A stretch of 64,000 nt of DNA from Botryococcus braunii (Eukaryota; Chlorophyta; Trebouxiophyceae): assembly GCA_002005505.1 (NCBI GenBank), contig KV908506.1, forward strand, positions 55,001-119,000, given 5' to 3'. Position numbers and translations under genes: made by a program. Shown here piece after piece: positions 20,171-30,800 of the stretch. Positions within the stretch are counted from its first letter, which is position 1; every line of letters begins with the position of its first letter. The notes below the pieces were generated by a model that was not told the DNA's origin, ran no database searches, and was given only the letters and a program-made list of their open reading frames with translations.

Positions 20171-21370
20171 CAGGATGCCCCAACCTTGCATGCCACAGTA
20201 GTCGATCTGTACACACGTGCCCTTTCCTGGCATGATACGAGGCCACATGAGGACTGGACTGTGGCTGCGCATCATGCTGGCTCTTGACGGGACACACCCA
20301 TTCTAAAAAAAACAGCCCTCGCTCTCTGGCTATCTTACCAGACCAGCCTGCTGGGCCTTTCATGGTGGTGTACCCACCTGCACTGTCAGTGAGGAATGAT
20401 GCTCCATCCTGAATGGCTCCTGTGACAGAAATCAGATTAGTGTGTGCAGTGGGCACACACTGCACATTATGCAGCCAAAACACCTCTTGTCTGGCATTGA
20501 CCAGACACATAGACCCAGTTGCAACTATCCCTCCTTTGGCATCAGAAGTGGCCAAATGAAGAGGGAGGGGTTGAGCATGCATGACTGGGTTGTGTAGTAA
20601 AGATAGATCATTTACAAGGTGCACCGATGCACCACTATCTATCAGCCACGAGGTACTGCAAGCCCCATGAGATGTAGGGGTAAGCACATTCAACGAAACG
20701 AACATAGGCTCACCAGCACCTGGAGGAGGTGGTGGTGGGAGATGCCAGCCTGGGAAGAAGGGGAAGATAGTGGACACAGATCCAGGAGGATGTGAGGTTG
20801 ACACGGGAGGGCCTCCTCTGGACTGGCCAGCATCCCACCAGCTGGCTTGTTGCTGAGGAGCTCCAGTGCCCCACCACGCAGCTGGGCCCGCACTTGCAGC
20901 TTGCATTGCGCCACGTAGAGCTTGCAGCCTCTTCAGTTCCAGGCAATCCCTCCAGAAATGTCCCGTCCCGTTGCAGAAGCGACACGCCGAGTTCCTCCTT
21001 TGGCCTCCTGCCACGTCCAGACCCTCGCCCCCTGCCTCCAGCGTTGTGAGCAGAAGGGCCATAGGGGGCCTGACCATCAGCAGGTGCTCCAGCTCCCACT
21101 CCTGGTGCTGCTCCAGCGCCCAGTGCAGCTCCAGCGCCTTGGGGAGGCCCGGGATTCCACCCTGAGCTGGCACGGCTGCTGCTGCTGCTGCCATAACTGC
21201 TGCAGCTGATGCTGTGACTTGCACTGACTCTGCCAGCGGGATATCCTGGTACTCCAAGTTCTCAATGGCAGTGAGGATCGTCTCCAGCATGTTGTAGGGG
21301 TCTGACTTGGCGGAGGTAATTGCCCAAGCGTCGTTCTGCAAGACTGCAGGTAGTCCCTTATACATATACC
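20157..21370 (-). pseudogene. gag-pol: A2 gag C-terminus, zinc knuckle, protease (frameshifted)
   Basis: From MYKGLPAVL onward it matches A1. Between GGIPG and the knuckle it reads a shifted frame (LPKALELHWALEQHQEWE) caused by two compensating indels, then returns to frame at ACRFCNGTGHFWRDC and runs through the protease (WLIDSGASVHLVND) to the integrase zinc-finger start (LLWHARLGHPG). Confidence 0.85.
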
Positions 21371-21946
21371 TGAGATCTGGCGGTCGCTCAGCTGATGGTT
21401 ATTGGCCTCCAGGGAGGCGGCAATACTGATGACTCGGTGGCACCATTCTTGCACTGTCTCTCCCTTTACCATGCCTTGTTTGAGCCCCTTGATCCACTTC
21501 TCGTTGATTTCCCTGTCCTTCCCTCCAGTGCAGCGGTCTGCCATCCACTGAATGAAGTCAAAAGCGCTCCCCCGCTGTTTGACTTCGTCGTGCCACATGG
21601 ACGGGACAGACTGCAAAATGAAATGTTTTACTGCTGCGTTCTCTGCGGTCTTTGGCATAGCTGTCTCCAACGCTCCCATTGCTCCTTTTTGCATTGCGCA
21701 AGACTCCAGCTCTTCACGCCAGGCACTGAAATTAGTGCGATCAGCCTTCAGCTGTGTAGACATCTTGGGATTGGAGGAGTTCATCGTGTATGCATACGAG
21801 CTGGCTGCAGTGCCTCCAGTGGTCTGTCCTGACTGTCCAGCTCCTGAGGAGGCCGTGCTGCCTCCTGCTGGTGTTGCCATAGTCTCTGTACTGCTGGGAT
21901 TACTTTCAGAAACCTTGATTTGGGAACGAGTTTGAGGTCTGGTCAT
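21371..21946 (-). pseudogene. gag: A2 gag N-terminal part
   Basis: MTRPQTRSQIKVSES start, then the same Gag core as A1. One base is missing near 21372 (CAGATCTCAGG against CAGATCTGCAGG in A1), which shifts the frame after LSDRQI. Confidence 0.88.
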
Positions 21947-22337
21947 ACACTTCACTTGCTCTCACAGCGTTCAGCCTGACACAGCTGGTTTAAGTATACC
22001 CTTCCGGCGTGCACCACAGCACTTTCAAGTATTCCACCCTTTCGAGGTCTAGCATGTACCCTTAATATGCAAGATATGCAAAATATTCTTCAGCAATTCA
22101 ATTGCTTGACCACCCGGACCTACTGACGGTCTCACGACAACGACGACGGGTGATAATCTCAGGTCACTTAACGGAAAAAAAAAAAAAAAAAAACTTCCCA
22201 AGATATTGAAGACTCTGTCCGTAGGCCTTCTGAGTGAATATCCAGTTGTTCCTTTTTTACTTCTTCTTGCCGTCAGGCGAGTCCGTGGAAAACCCAGTAC
22301 AGATGCATCCGATGATGCCATGCACTCCTGTCTGCCC

Positions 22338-22370
22338 TTGGCTCAGCTGGAAGGGCGTGGGCCCATAACC
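22338..22370 (-). other. Primer-binding site of A2
   Basis: Reads GGTTATGGGCCCACGCCC on the minus strand right after the 5' LTR, identical in layout to A1; complementary to the anticodon arm of initiator tRNA-Met. Confidence 0.85.
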
Positions 22371-23072
22371 TTTAAAAGGTTATGGGCAGTGGCGTATCCT
22401 GTAAGCAAGCAGACACGTCGTAAGTTCGTGCCTCTCCAGCTACAGTCCTTGACGACTGTCTGCTCTTTTAGACACATGCAACTGCATGAACAAGACTGGC
22501 ATCCTTATGTGCCCAGTATCTTTCCAAACCAGTTCCGTTACATGTTGATCTGTCAATGAGCATCTACACACGGATAAGCTCCTGACGGCTGAAAGCAAGT
22601 ACCTTCCTATACTCAATCAAGACTCCGTCCCTTAGCTGTTTGGGAGACTTTATTGCACACAAAGATGGTTCACTTACAAACAAGCAATCAAACATGAACA
22701 CATTACCAATACACACGCTGCGTCACCGCACCTGTAAGCAGGCAGACAGGTCGTAAGTTCGTGCCTCTCCAGCTACAGTCCTTGACGACTGTCTGCTCTT
22801 TAGACACATGCAATTGCATGAACAAGACTGGCATCCTTATGTGCCCAGTATCTTTCCAAACCAGTTGCTCGACTATGCGGTGATCGCAGCTTTAATAGTC
22901 CTTTCACACTAACGCGTAATCTAGATCAGATTGTACCTTATGTTCGAAATAGACCTCATCCGAACGTGTCTCGAAGTACCTTATGTGGATAGTGGACCCG
23001 TATCCTATTAATGTACATTTGAAGATCACCAAAAGCACAAGGCATTCTATAATGTATGTTCACAACTCAACA
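22371..23072 (-). repeat. 5' LTR of A2, long form
   Basis: 702 bp, near-identical to the other A2 LTR. The outer base pair at its 3' end has changed (CCTTTTAAA where the partner has CCTTTTACA). Both repeat copies and the cassette are present. Confidence 0.92.
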
Positions 23073-23077
23073 CTCTT

Positions 23078-24702
23078 CATTTGGCCACTTCCGACGCCAA
23101 AGGAGGGATAGTTGCAACTGGGTCTGTGTGTCTGGTCAATGCCAGACAAGAGGTGTTTTGGCTGCATAATGTGCAGTGTGTGCCCACTGCACACACTAAT
23201 CTGATCTCTGTCACAGGAGCCATTCAGGATGGAGCATCATTCCTGACTGACAGTGCAGGTGGGTACACGACCATGAAAGGCCCAGCAGGCTGGTCTAGTC
23301 AGATAGCCAGAGAGCGAGGGCTGTTTTTTTTAGAATGGGTGTGTCCCGTCAAGAGCCAGCATGATGCGCAGCCACAGTCCAGTCCTCATGTTGCCTCGTA
23401 TCATGCCAGGAAAGGGCACGTGTGTACAGATCGACTACTGTGGCATGCAAGGTTGGGGCATCCTGGGGTTAAGAGTATGACACGGTTGGACAATGAAGAT
23501 CTGGTCACTGGGATCAATGTGTCCCTTGCTCCATGCTCAGAGTGTTCTCCCCAGTGTGAGTCATGTATACAAGGGAAACATTCTCGCCCCCCCTTTCCAG
23601 CTTCCTCTAGGCCTACAGCGAGTGTGTTAGATAGAGTGCATGTGGACACTGTGGGGCCCATTTCACTAGCTGCAATCACGGGAGAGCGTTTTTGGGTTAC
23701 TTCGGTTGATGAAAAATCCCATCTGATAGCCTCATTGGCAATGAAGTCGAAAGAAGCCATTCCCAAGGCCCTCATTGAGCTCTTGAAGTACTGGCAGACA
23801 TTTCATGAGAAAGTGGTGAAGTGTGTGAGATCTGATAGAGGGACAGAATTTCTGAATCAGCAGTTCAAAGAATTTTGTGCTCAGCAGGGCACTAAAATGG
23901 AGACCTCAGCTCCATCCACGCCTCAGCAAAATGGACTTGCTGAGCGCATGAATCGGACTCTGAAGGAGCGCACAAGGACCCTGTTGGTGCACGCTGCAGC
24001 AGACCCTTCCTTGTGGAAGGAGGCACTCGAGTCTGCCACCCTGCTTTACAACGTGGGCCCCACCACAGGCAGGCCTCTGACCCCTACTGAGATGTTCTAT
24101 GGGGTAAAGCCTGATGTTGCTTCCTTGCGCACATGGGGCTGTGTGGCACATGTTCACATTCCCCCAGGTCATCGGTCTGTATTTGGACCAAAGACCATTC
24201 CAGGCATGTTCACTGGGTATTGCCCACAGTCTAAGGCCTATAGAGTGTACGTAGGCAATGGTGTATGGAAAGAGAGCAGGGATGTTACATTCCTTGAGCA
24301 TTTGAGAGGAGGGGAGAGAGTGGGTATGTCTAAGGTGCAACCTGGATCCTCTCAATGGCTCTCAGGAGCGTCCTCGCAGGACAGGGGAGGCAATTCCAAT
24401 GTCCCCAGCTCACCAACAGCCATTCCCGTGAATTTTTGGAAAGCAGAGGATGACCCAGTGGTGGAGTGCAAGCCCATTGGATCTCCTGCTACCACTGCCA
24501 GCTCTCCAGAGGATCACAGCAGGCTGAGGAGCTCAGTCGGACCTGTGGCTGGAGCCCCCAGCAGCCAGGATGGTTCCCCTGCCACCTCAGAGATCTCACA
24601 GCAGTCATGGTCAGTGCTGGGCCATCTTCAAAATTTAGCTCGGGGGGGTGCTGAAGCGCACTCGCAACTGGACAAACTGCAGAAGATGCAGGAGGGGGTC
24701 AG
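23078..24702 (+). CDS. gag-pol: A1 protease end and integrase (gag-pol part 2)
   Basis: It resumes in frame after A2 with HLATSDAKGGIVATGSVCL. The integrase zinc finger is LLWHARLGHPG .. CSECSPQCESC, the catalytic triad lies in RVHVDTVGPIS, RSDRGTEF and GLAERMNRT, and the core ends in the copia-specific GKR-like region (PGMFTGYCPQSKAYRVYVG). The frame then enters the linker between integrase and RT, where C1 is inserted at QKMQEGV. It is intact apart from that insertion. Confidence 0.9.
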
Positions 24703-25431
24703 TGTAAACTTCTGAGTTTGGCGTTCCCTGTATGACCCGGCACGAGGGTGTTTAGCCCGGCGACACTCTTGTTGTGTGTCAAGTAACAAGCAGTGTCGAC
24801 TGTGAATGAGATGACTTGACTGGCAACAGTGAAGTAGCAAACACCCGAAGTGCTTTTGATGTCCCAATCAAGTCTTACAATGCTTATTGCTTTCTCTCAT
24901 CACTCAGCAATTCAAACTACTCTATCTACGAAGTTACTGATAGTCTGCATTACCGATGTCCGATGAGCTAAGCAGTAATCCCTTTCTATTACACATTATC
25001 TAGACCCTTTCCTAAACCATTGTTCTTGTGCATGTGATGTCCTGACAATAGTTTACCTGTATGACCCGGCACGAGGGTGTTTAGCCCGGCGACACTCTTG
25101 TTGTGTGTCGAGTAACAAGCAGTGTCGACTGTGAATGAGATGACTTGACTGGCAACAGTGAAGTAGCAAACACCCGAAGTGCTTTTGATGTCCCAATCAA
25201 GTGCCTCATTCCTTCGAGCCAGGAGCATATAGCCTTTCGAGCAAACCGTGTCCGATTACCTCATCCTCCCTTATTAACGTACAATTGGTCTAGATTGGTT
25301 CTGGCAGAACTCCTAGGTTCTGCCACCTATTACTCATTCTAATAAATGTTCTCACTGGTAATTGGAGCTGATCTGGCCACTATTACTCTTCTGAGGGAAA
25401 GGCACCAAAATGTTCTATCACTATTATAACA
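24703..25431 (-). repeat. 3' LTR of C1, long form
   Basis: 729 bp; minus strand from TGTTATAATAGTGATAG to AAGTTTACA. The 144-bp repeat beginning GACTTGATTGGGAC occurs twice (its ends read CTGTATGACCCGGCACG on the plus strand at about 24729 and 25049). Confidence 0.92.
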
Positions 25432-25449
25432 CTTCCCCTTGCCTTTTCC

Positions 25450-27418
25450 TCACAAAAACTTGGCCAAACCCAGAGCCTCACGATGTCCTTGAAATACCTG
25501 CCTTGTTAAAGGCTTTGTGAATATATCTGCCACATTCCTTGCAGAAGGAACGTATTTCACATCAACTTGACCCAATGCAATAGCTTTCCGCGCAAAGTGG
25601 AAGCTGATAGCGATATGCTTAGTATGCTTAGAGAACACTGGATTTCTGAGATGATTGATGCATCCCTGATTATCACAGTGAATCTTGACAATCCATGGAG
25701 AAATCCCAATTTCCTCAAGGAATCCCTTCATCCAATTGGCCTCTTTGACAGCTGCACTTGCTGCCATGAACTCAGCTTCTACAGTGGATGTGGCAACTGC
25801 AGACTGCTTCTTGCTCCCCCAAACTACAGCTCCACCAAACACTCTGATGACATACCCTGTAGTGGAAAATCGATGATCTTGATCCCCACCATATTCTGCA
25901 TCAACAAAACCCTCTAGCTCTGTGTCCTTCCCTCCAAGGACCAAAACGAGATCTCTGGTTGCCTTCAGATATTTCAACACTCTGATGGCTTCATTCCAGT
26001 GAGCAGTAGTAGGGGTAATCCTATACCTGGAAAGCACTCCCACAGCCTGTGAAATATCAGGCCTAGTGGTATTTGCAATGTACAACAGTGACCCGACCAG
26101 TTCACGATACCTGTGTCCTGGTGGAAGTGGGCTCCCAGCACCAATGCTGTCACTGTTGTCCTTGGACATAGGTCGCTGTGTGGCTACAAAATCTTTGGTC
26201 ATAGGGGTGTCGGGCCCCACAGACTCCAGATCCAGCCCAAATTTCTCAACCAGTGCATCAATCTTAGGAATGCAGCTTAATGAAATTAGCCCTTTATCCC
26301 TATCTCTCATCACTTGACAGCCCAGGAAATCTTTCACCTCTCCTAAATCATGAATGGTGAACTCTTGCTTGAGTAACCCCTTCACTCTCTCAATCTCCCC
26401 CATTCCCTTGGAAACTATCAGTAGATCATCTACATTAATCAACACAAATGACTTTCCTCCATCTACTGAACACTTCACATAGACACCAGCATCACTCTTG
26501 CACACTTCATAGCCCATGGTATGCAGCTTCTCATTAAGGGTCTTATGCCATGCCCTTGGAGCTTGCTTCAGGCCATACAATGCCTTCTTCAAGCGACACA
26601 CTGTGTTACCATCCCCATTTTCAAACCCAGGAGGTTGTGTGACATACACCTCCTCCTCTAATTCCCCATTCAGGAAAGCAGTCTTGACATCCACCTGGTG
26701 AATTTCAAGACCCTCTTGTGCAGCCACTGACAGTAAGGCTCTCCTGGATCCATAACTGCTAGTTGGGGCAAAGACTTCCATGACATCTACTCCAGGAATT
26801 TGCCTGCATCCTTGAGCTACCAGCCTAGCCTTGAACCTCAGCACATTGCCATGGGCATCCATTTTCACGGAAAAGATCCAATGAACTGGAATTACTTTAT
26901 GGCCACGAGGTCTAGGGACATACTCCATGACCTCGTGGGCATCCAAAGAATTCTGCTCTTCTTGCATAGCAGCCTTCCAATATTCCCACTGAGGGGACTT
27001 CTGTGCCTCCCTCAAGCTGGAAGGCACACTGACCTTCCCAAACCGTACCCCTGTGTGCTTCCCCTGATCTGGCTTGCTCTCACTCTCTTTTTCACCCACT
27101 ACTCTTTCGCTGAATGTCGCCGCACTGCACCTGGGTGCAGTTTGTGAGGATTCTGACTTTCCTCGCTGCTCTCTCTCTCTTTTCGACTCACAGTTTGCCC
27201 TTTCGAGCTTACTGCTTCGTACTCTCACATCATCCTCCCAGACACAGGTACCTCTCGGAAAGCTCTTGTAATTGGGCAAATTCTCACACTGTCCAAGCTT
27301 CCGATTCACCTCCTCATCCACACTCTTCCATGTCTGACGTGCTTCAGCCTCGTCAGAGCTCTCGCAGGCAATTGAACCACTCTGCACAGTTTGGACACTT
27401 GGTCTGTCTTGGTGTTGT
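25450..27418 (-). pseudogene. pol: C1 reverse transcriptase and RNase H
   Basis: It contains [52 protein letters not shown] and RNase H (DAEYGGD, AEFMA, CDNQGCI), ending LGLAKFL. The RT active-site box reads [10 protein letters not shown] instead of YVDD: the tyrosine is replaced by asparagine, while C2 keeps YVDD. The upstream frame is a Glu/Arg/Ser linker cut by B1 at 27419. With gag and protease missing, this copy cannot be autonomous. Confidence 0.88.
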
Positions 27419-27784
27419 TGTGAAAGGTTATGGGCAATCGGCTTTCCCTGTACAAAGCAGACAGGTCGTCAATAGACGAAGTTACTCCAGCTACAGTCCG
27501 TACGACTGTCTGCTGAGTGCCACACACAACTGTAGGACAAGACTAGCATCTGGTGATGCCCAGCATCTTTCACAACCAGTTGGTATTCACTCCGGTGGGG
27601 CAGCCTTAAGAGTTCATCCGACAAACGTGTGATCTAGATAGGATTGTACCTTATGTTCGAAAACGTCCAGAATCTGCCGTGTCTCAAGGTACCTTATGTT
27701 CTCAATGGACCCATAAACTAATAGTGCACACATGAAGATCACTTAAAGCACAAGGCATTCAATAATAATGTTCAGAACTCAACA
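27419..27784 (-). repeat. 3' LTR of B1, short form
   Basis: 366 bp, minus strand TGTTGAGTTCTGAAC to CCTTTCACA. One repeat copy only; GTACAG is followed directly by GGAAAGCC, with no cassette. Confidence 0.93.
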
Positions 27785-27804
27785 CTTCCCCTTGCCTGCA
27801 TGCT

Positions 27805-30800
27805 TTAAGTGTATCTTCTCAAACCTAGTGAATCACGATGACCAACAAACACAGGCTTGGCAAGTGGCTTGGTCATAATGTCAGCCACATTGCGAGCAGA
27901 TTCCACATAGAGGATATCTACCTGCCCAAGTGCCATAGCTTCCCTAGCGTAGTGGAAGCTTACTGCAACGTGCTTTGTGAATTTGGAATACAGGGGGTTC
28001 CGTAAATTAGAAATGCATCCTTGGTTGTCACAGAAAATTTTGACCCTCCAAGGTGCTGCCCCTATCTCTTCCAAGAAGCCCCTTAGCCAGTTGGCTTCCT
28101 TCACAATATGGCCAGCTGCCATAAACTCAGCTTGCACAGTTGAGGTAGCAACTGAGCTCTGCTTCTTGCTTCCCCAAACCACGGCACTACCATAGACTGA
28201 TAGAACATAGCCAGTGGTGGAATACCTGTGGTCCAGGTCCCCAGCATAGTCGGCATCAACATAGCCTTCTGGCTCAGGGCCCTTTCCACCCAGGGTAAGA
28301 GCTAACTCTCTGGTATCTCTCAAGTACTTCAGCACTCGAATGGCCTCATTCCAGTGTGAGGTAGTGGGTGTCATTCTATACCTTGACAACACTCCAACAG
28401 CCTGAGAAATGTCAGGCCGGGTCGTATTGGCTATGTACAGTAACGATCCAATTAACTCGCAGTATCGATGACCAGGTGGCAGAGGGGTACCAGCCCCATG
28501 TGACATACCATCTGAGGACTCGGGTCTGCTGCTAGCCACGAAGTCCTTGGACATGGGGGTATCAACCCCACGTCCATCATCAGCAACGCCAAACTTCTCC
28601 ACAAGAGCATCAATCTTGGGAATGCAACTCATGGAAATAGTGCCCTGAACTCTATTGCGTAGGACCTGACACCCCAGGAAATCATTCACCTCTCCCAAAT
28701 CATGGATGGTGAAGTCCTTCTTCAATAACTCTTTCCCCCACTCAATCTCTGCAACCACTCTGGCAACTATGAGAAGATCATCGACATAAACAAGAATAAA
28801 CGACAGATTACCATCAGGGGCCCTCCTGATGTATACCCCAGCGTCGCTCTTGCACACACTATACCCCATCACGCTCAACTTGTCGCTCAAGGTCTTGTGC
28901 CAAGCCCGTGGGGCTTGCTTAAGACCGTAGAGTGCCTTCCTGAGCTTGCACACAACTCTCGTGTTGCCATTCTCAAATCCTGGTGGTTGGGTCACATAGA
29001 CCTCTTCCTCCAACTCCCCATTGAGAAAAGCTGTCTTGATATCCACTTGGTGGATCTCAAGATTTTGTGTGGCAGCCACTGCCAGCACAGCTCTCCTAGC
29101 ACCATAGCTGCTGGTAGGTGCAAAAACCTCACCGACATCTATACCAGGAATCTGTCTGCAACCCTGGGCAACCAATCTTGCTTTAAACCGAGTGACATTC
29201 CCATGTGCATCGTTTTTTGTAGAAAAAATCCAATGAACAGGGATAACTTTCTGCCCATGGGGTCTTTCCACATACTGCATAACCTCATGGGTGTCTAAAG
29301 ACTCCATCTCCTCTTGCATTGCCTGCTGCCAAAACTCCCACTGAGGTGAGCGCTGGGCTTCCCTCAAGTTTGAGGGCACGTGAACTTTTCCCAACCTGAC
29401 AGAAGGTACACTCTGTACCTTATGCTGTGGTGTAGCAGGGCTGTCAGCCTTACTGGTGCTGTTCCCTTCTCTCTCTCTCTCCCTGGTTGCCAGAATAAGG
29501 TACATTATGTACCTTATGCTGGGACTGGGCAGTACTGCCGGGATTATCTGATTCCTTCTCAAGTCTCTCTCTCTCTCTCCTTGACTACTGGACTCATGTG
29601 CAGCACCCTTACATTCTCGCACCTTCCGCAATGCAGAGTGGAGCAGCAGCTCTCTCTCTCTCCTGGACTCACACTTGGGCACACTACCCAGACTTGCCTG
29701 AGCTGCGCCTACAATGTCAGCCTGCACACCATAAGCATGACTAGCCAGTGACTGGGATTGGGCACCAGCTTCCCCTACTGCTGGCATGTCTAACCCACTA
29801 CTCTCATCTCTTACATCTGCACCGAACATAGCCTCGACTGTCTCAACCTGCCCCTGCATATCAGGGAGACCAACCATGTTTGGCTCACTCACAATTGCCT
29901 GACCTGGGTCAGGGGCATGCAATGGGATGTCAGAATGCTCTCTCCTAGCCACGCGCTGTACATAACGCTGCTCCCTTGTAAGGGTGGTCCCTGGAGGAAG
30001 GGGAATTTGTGACTTCCCCTGCATTCGCAACCCCTCTTGTACCTTCTGCATTTTTTCTACCTGGGATTGAGTTTCTACACCCCCCCTGGCCAGATTCTGC
30101 ATATGCTCAAGCACCGACCACCAGTGCTGAGATGGTTCTGGGGTCCCAACAGTAGAATCCAGGCTGGTGGGGGTTCCTTGGTCATGTGCTGCTATGGTCC
30201 CGTCTCCAGACTGATCCCCAGCACAAAGTCCAGAGGTCCCAGGAGCCCCAGTGGAAAGCGTCTCCACTCCATGGTCATCCTCCTCATCCCAGAACGTGGG
30301 TGGAGCAGCAGAGGGAATTGCTTGAGGCGTTGCCAGATTCTCACTGCCAAGGGGGGGTGATATCCTAGAATCATAGACAGACCCAGGCTGGACCTTTGAT
30401 AGACCCACTCTCTCAGCCCCCCTCAAGTGCTCGATAAGGCTGACGTCCCTACTCTCCTTCCACACTCCATTCCCCACGTACACACGATACGCTTTAGACT
30501 GGGGACAATAACCAGTAAACATCCCAGGGATGGTCTTGGGCCCAAAAACAGACCTTTGGCCACTGGGAATGTGCACATGGGCTACACAGCCAAACGTGCG
30601 CAGCACAGACACATCAGGTTTGACACCAAAGAATAATTCCATGGGGGTCAGGGACCTGCCTGAAGTAGGACCCACATTGTAGAGGAGGGTAGCTGTCTCA
30701 AGCGCCTCCTTCCAAAGGGAAGGGTCTGCTGCAGCATGGACCAACAGAGTCCTTGTTCGCTCCTTCAGGGTCCTATTCATCCTCTCCGCCACCCCATTCT

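Larger units (their letters stand above)
15997..23072 (-). mobile_element. Copia-type LTR retrotransposon A2, inserted in A1
   Basis: LTRs of 703 bp (15997-16699, its 3' LTR) and 702 bp (22371-23072, its 5' LTR), polypurine tract 16700-16711, primer-binding site 22338-22370. A 5-bp TSD CTCTT flanks it (15992-15996 and 23073-23077). Same family as its host A1 but in the opposite direction and with long-form LTRs. Gag-pol runs on the minus strand from about 21946 to 16720 with several frameshifts. Confidence 0.95.
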
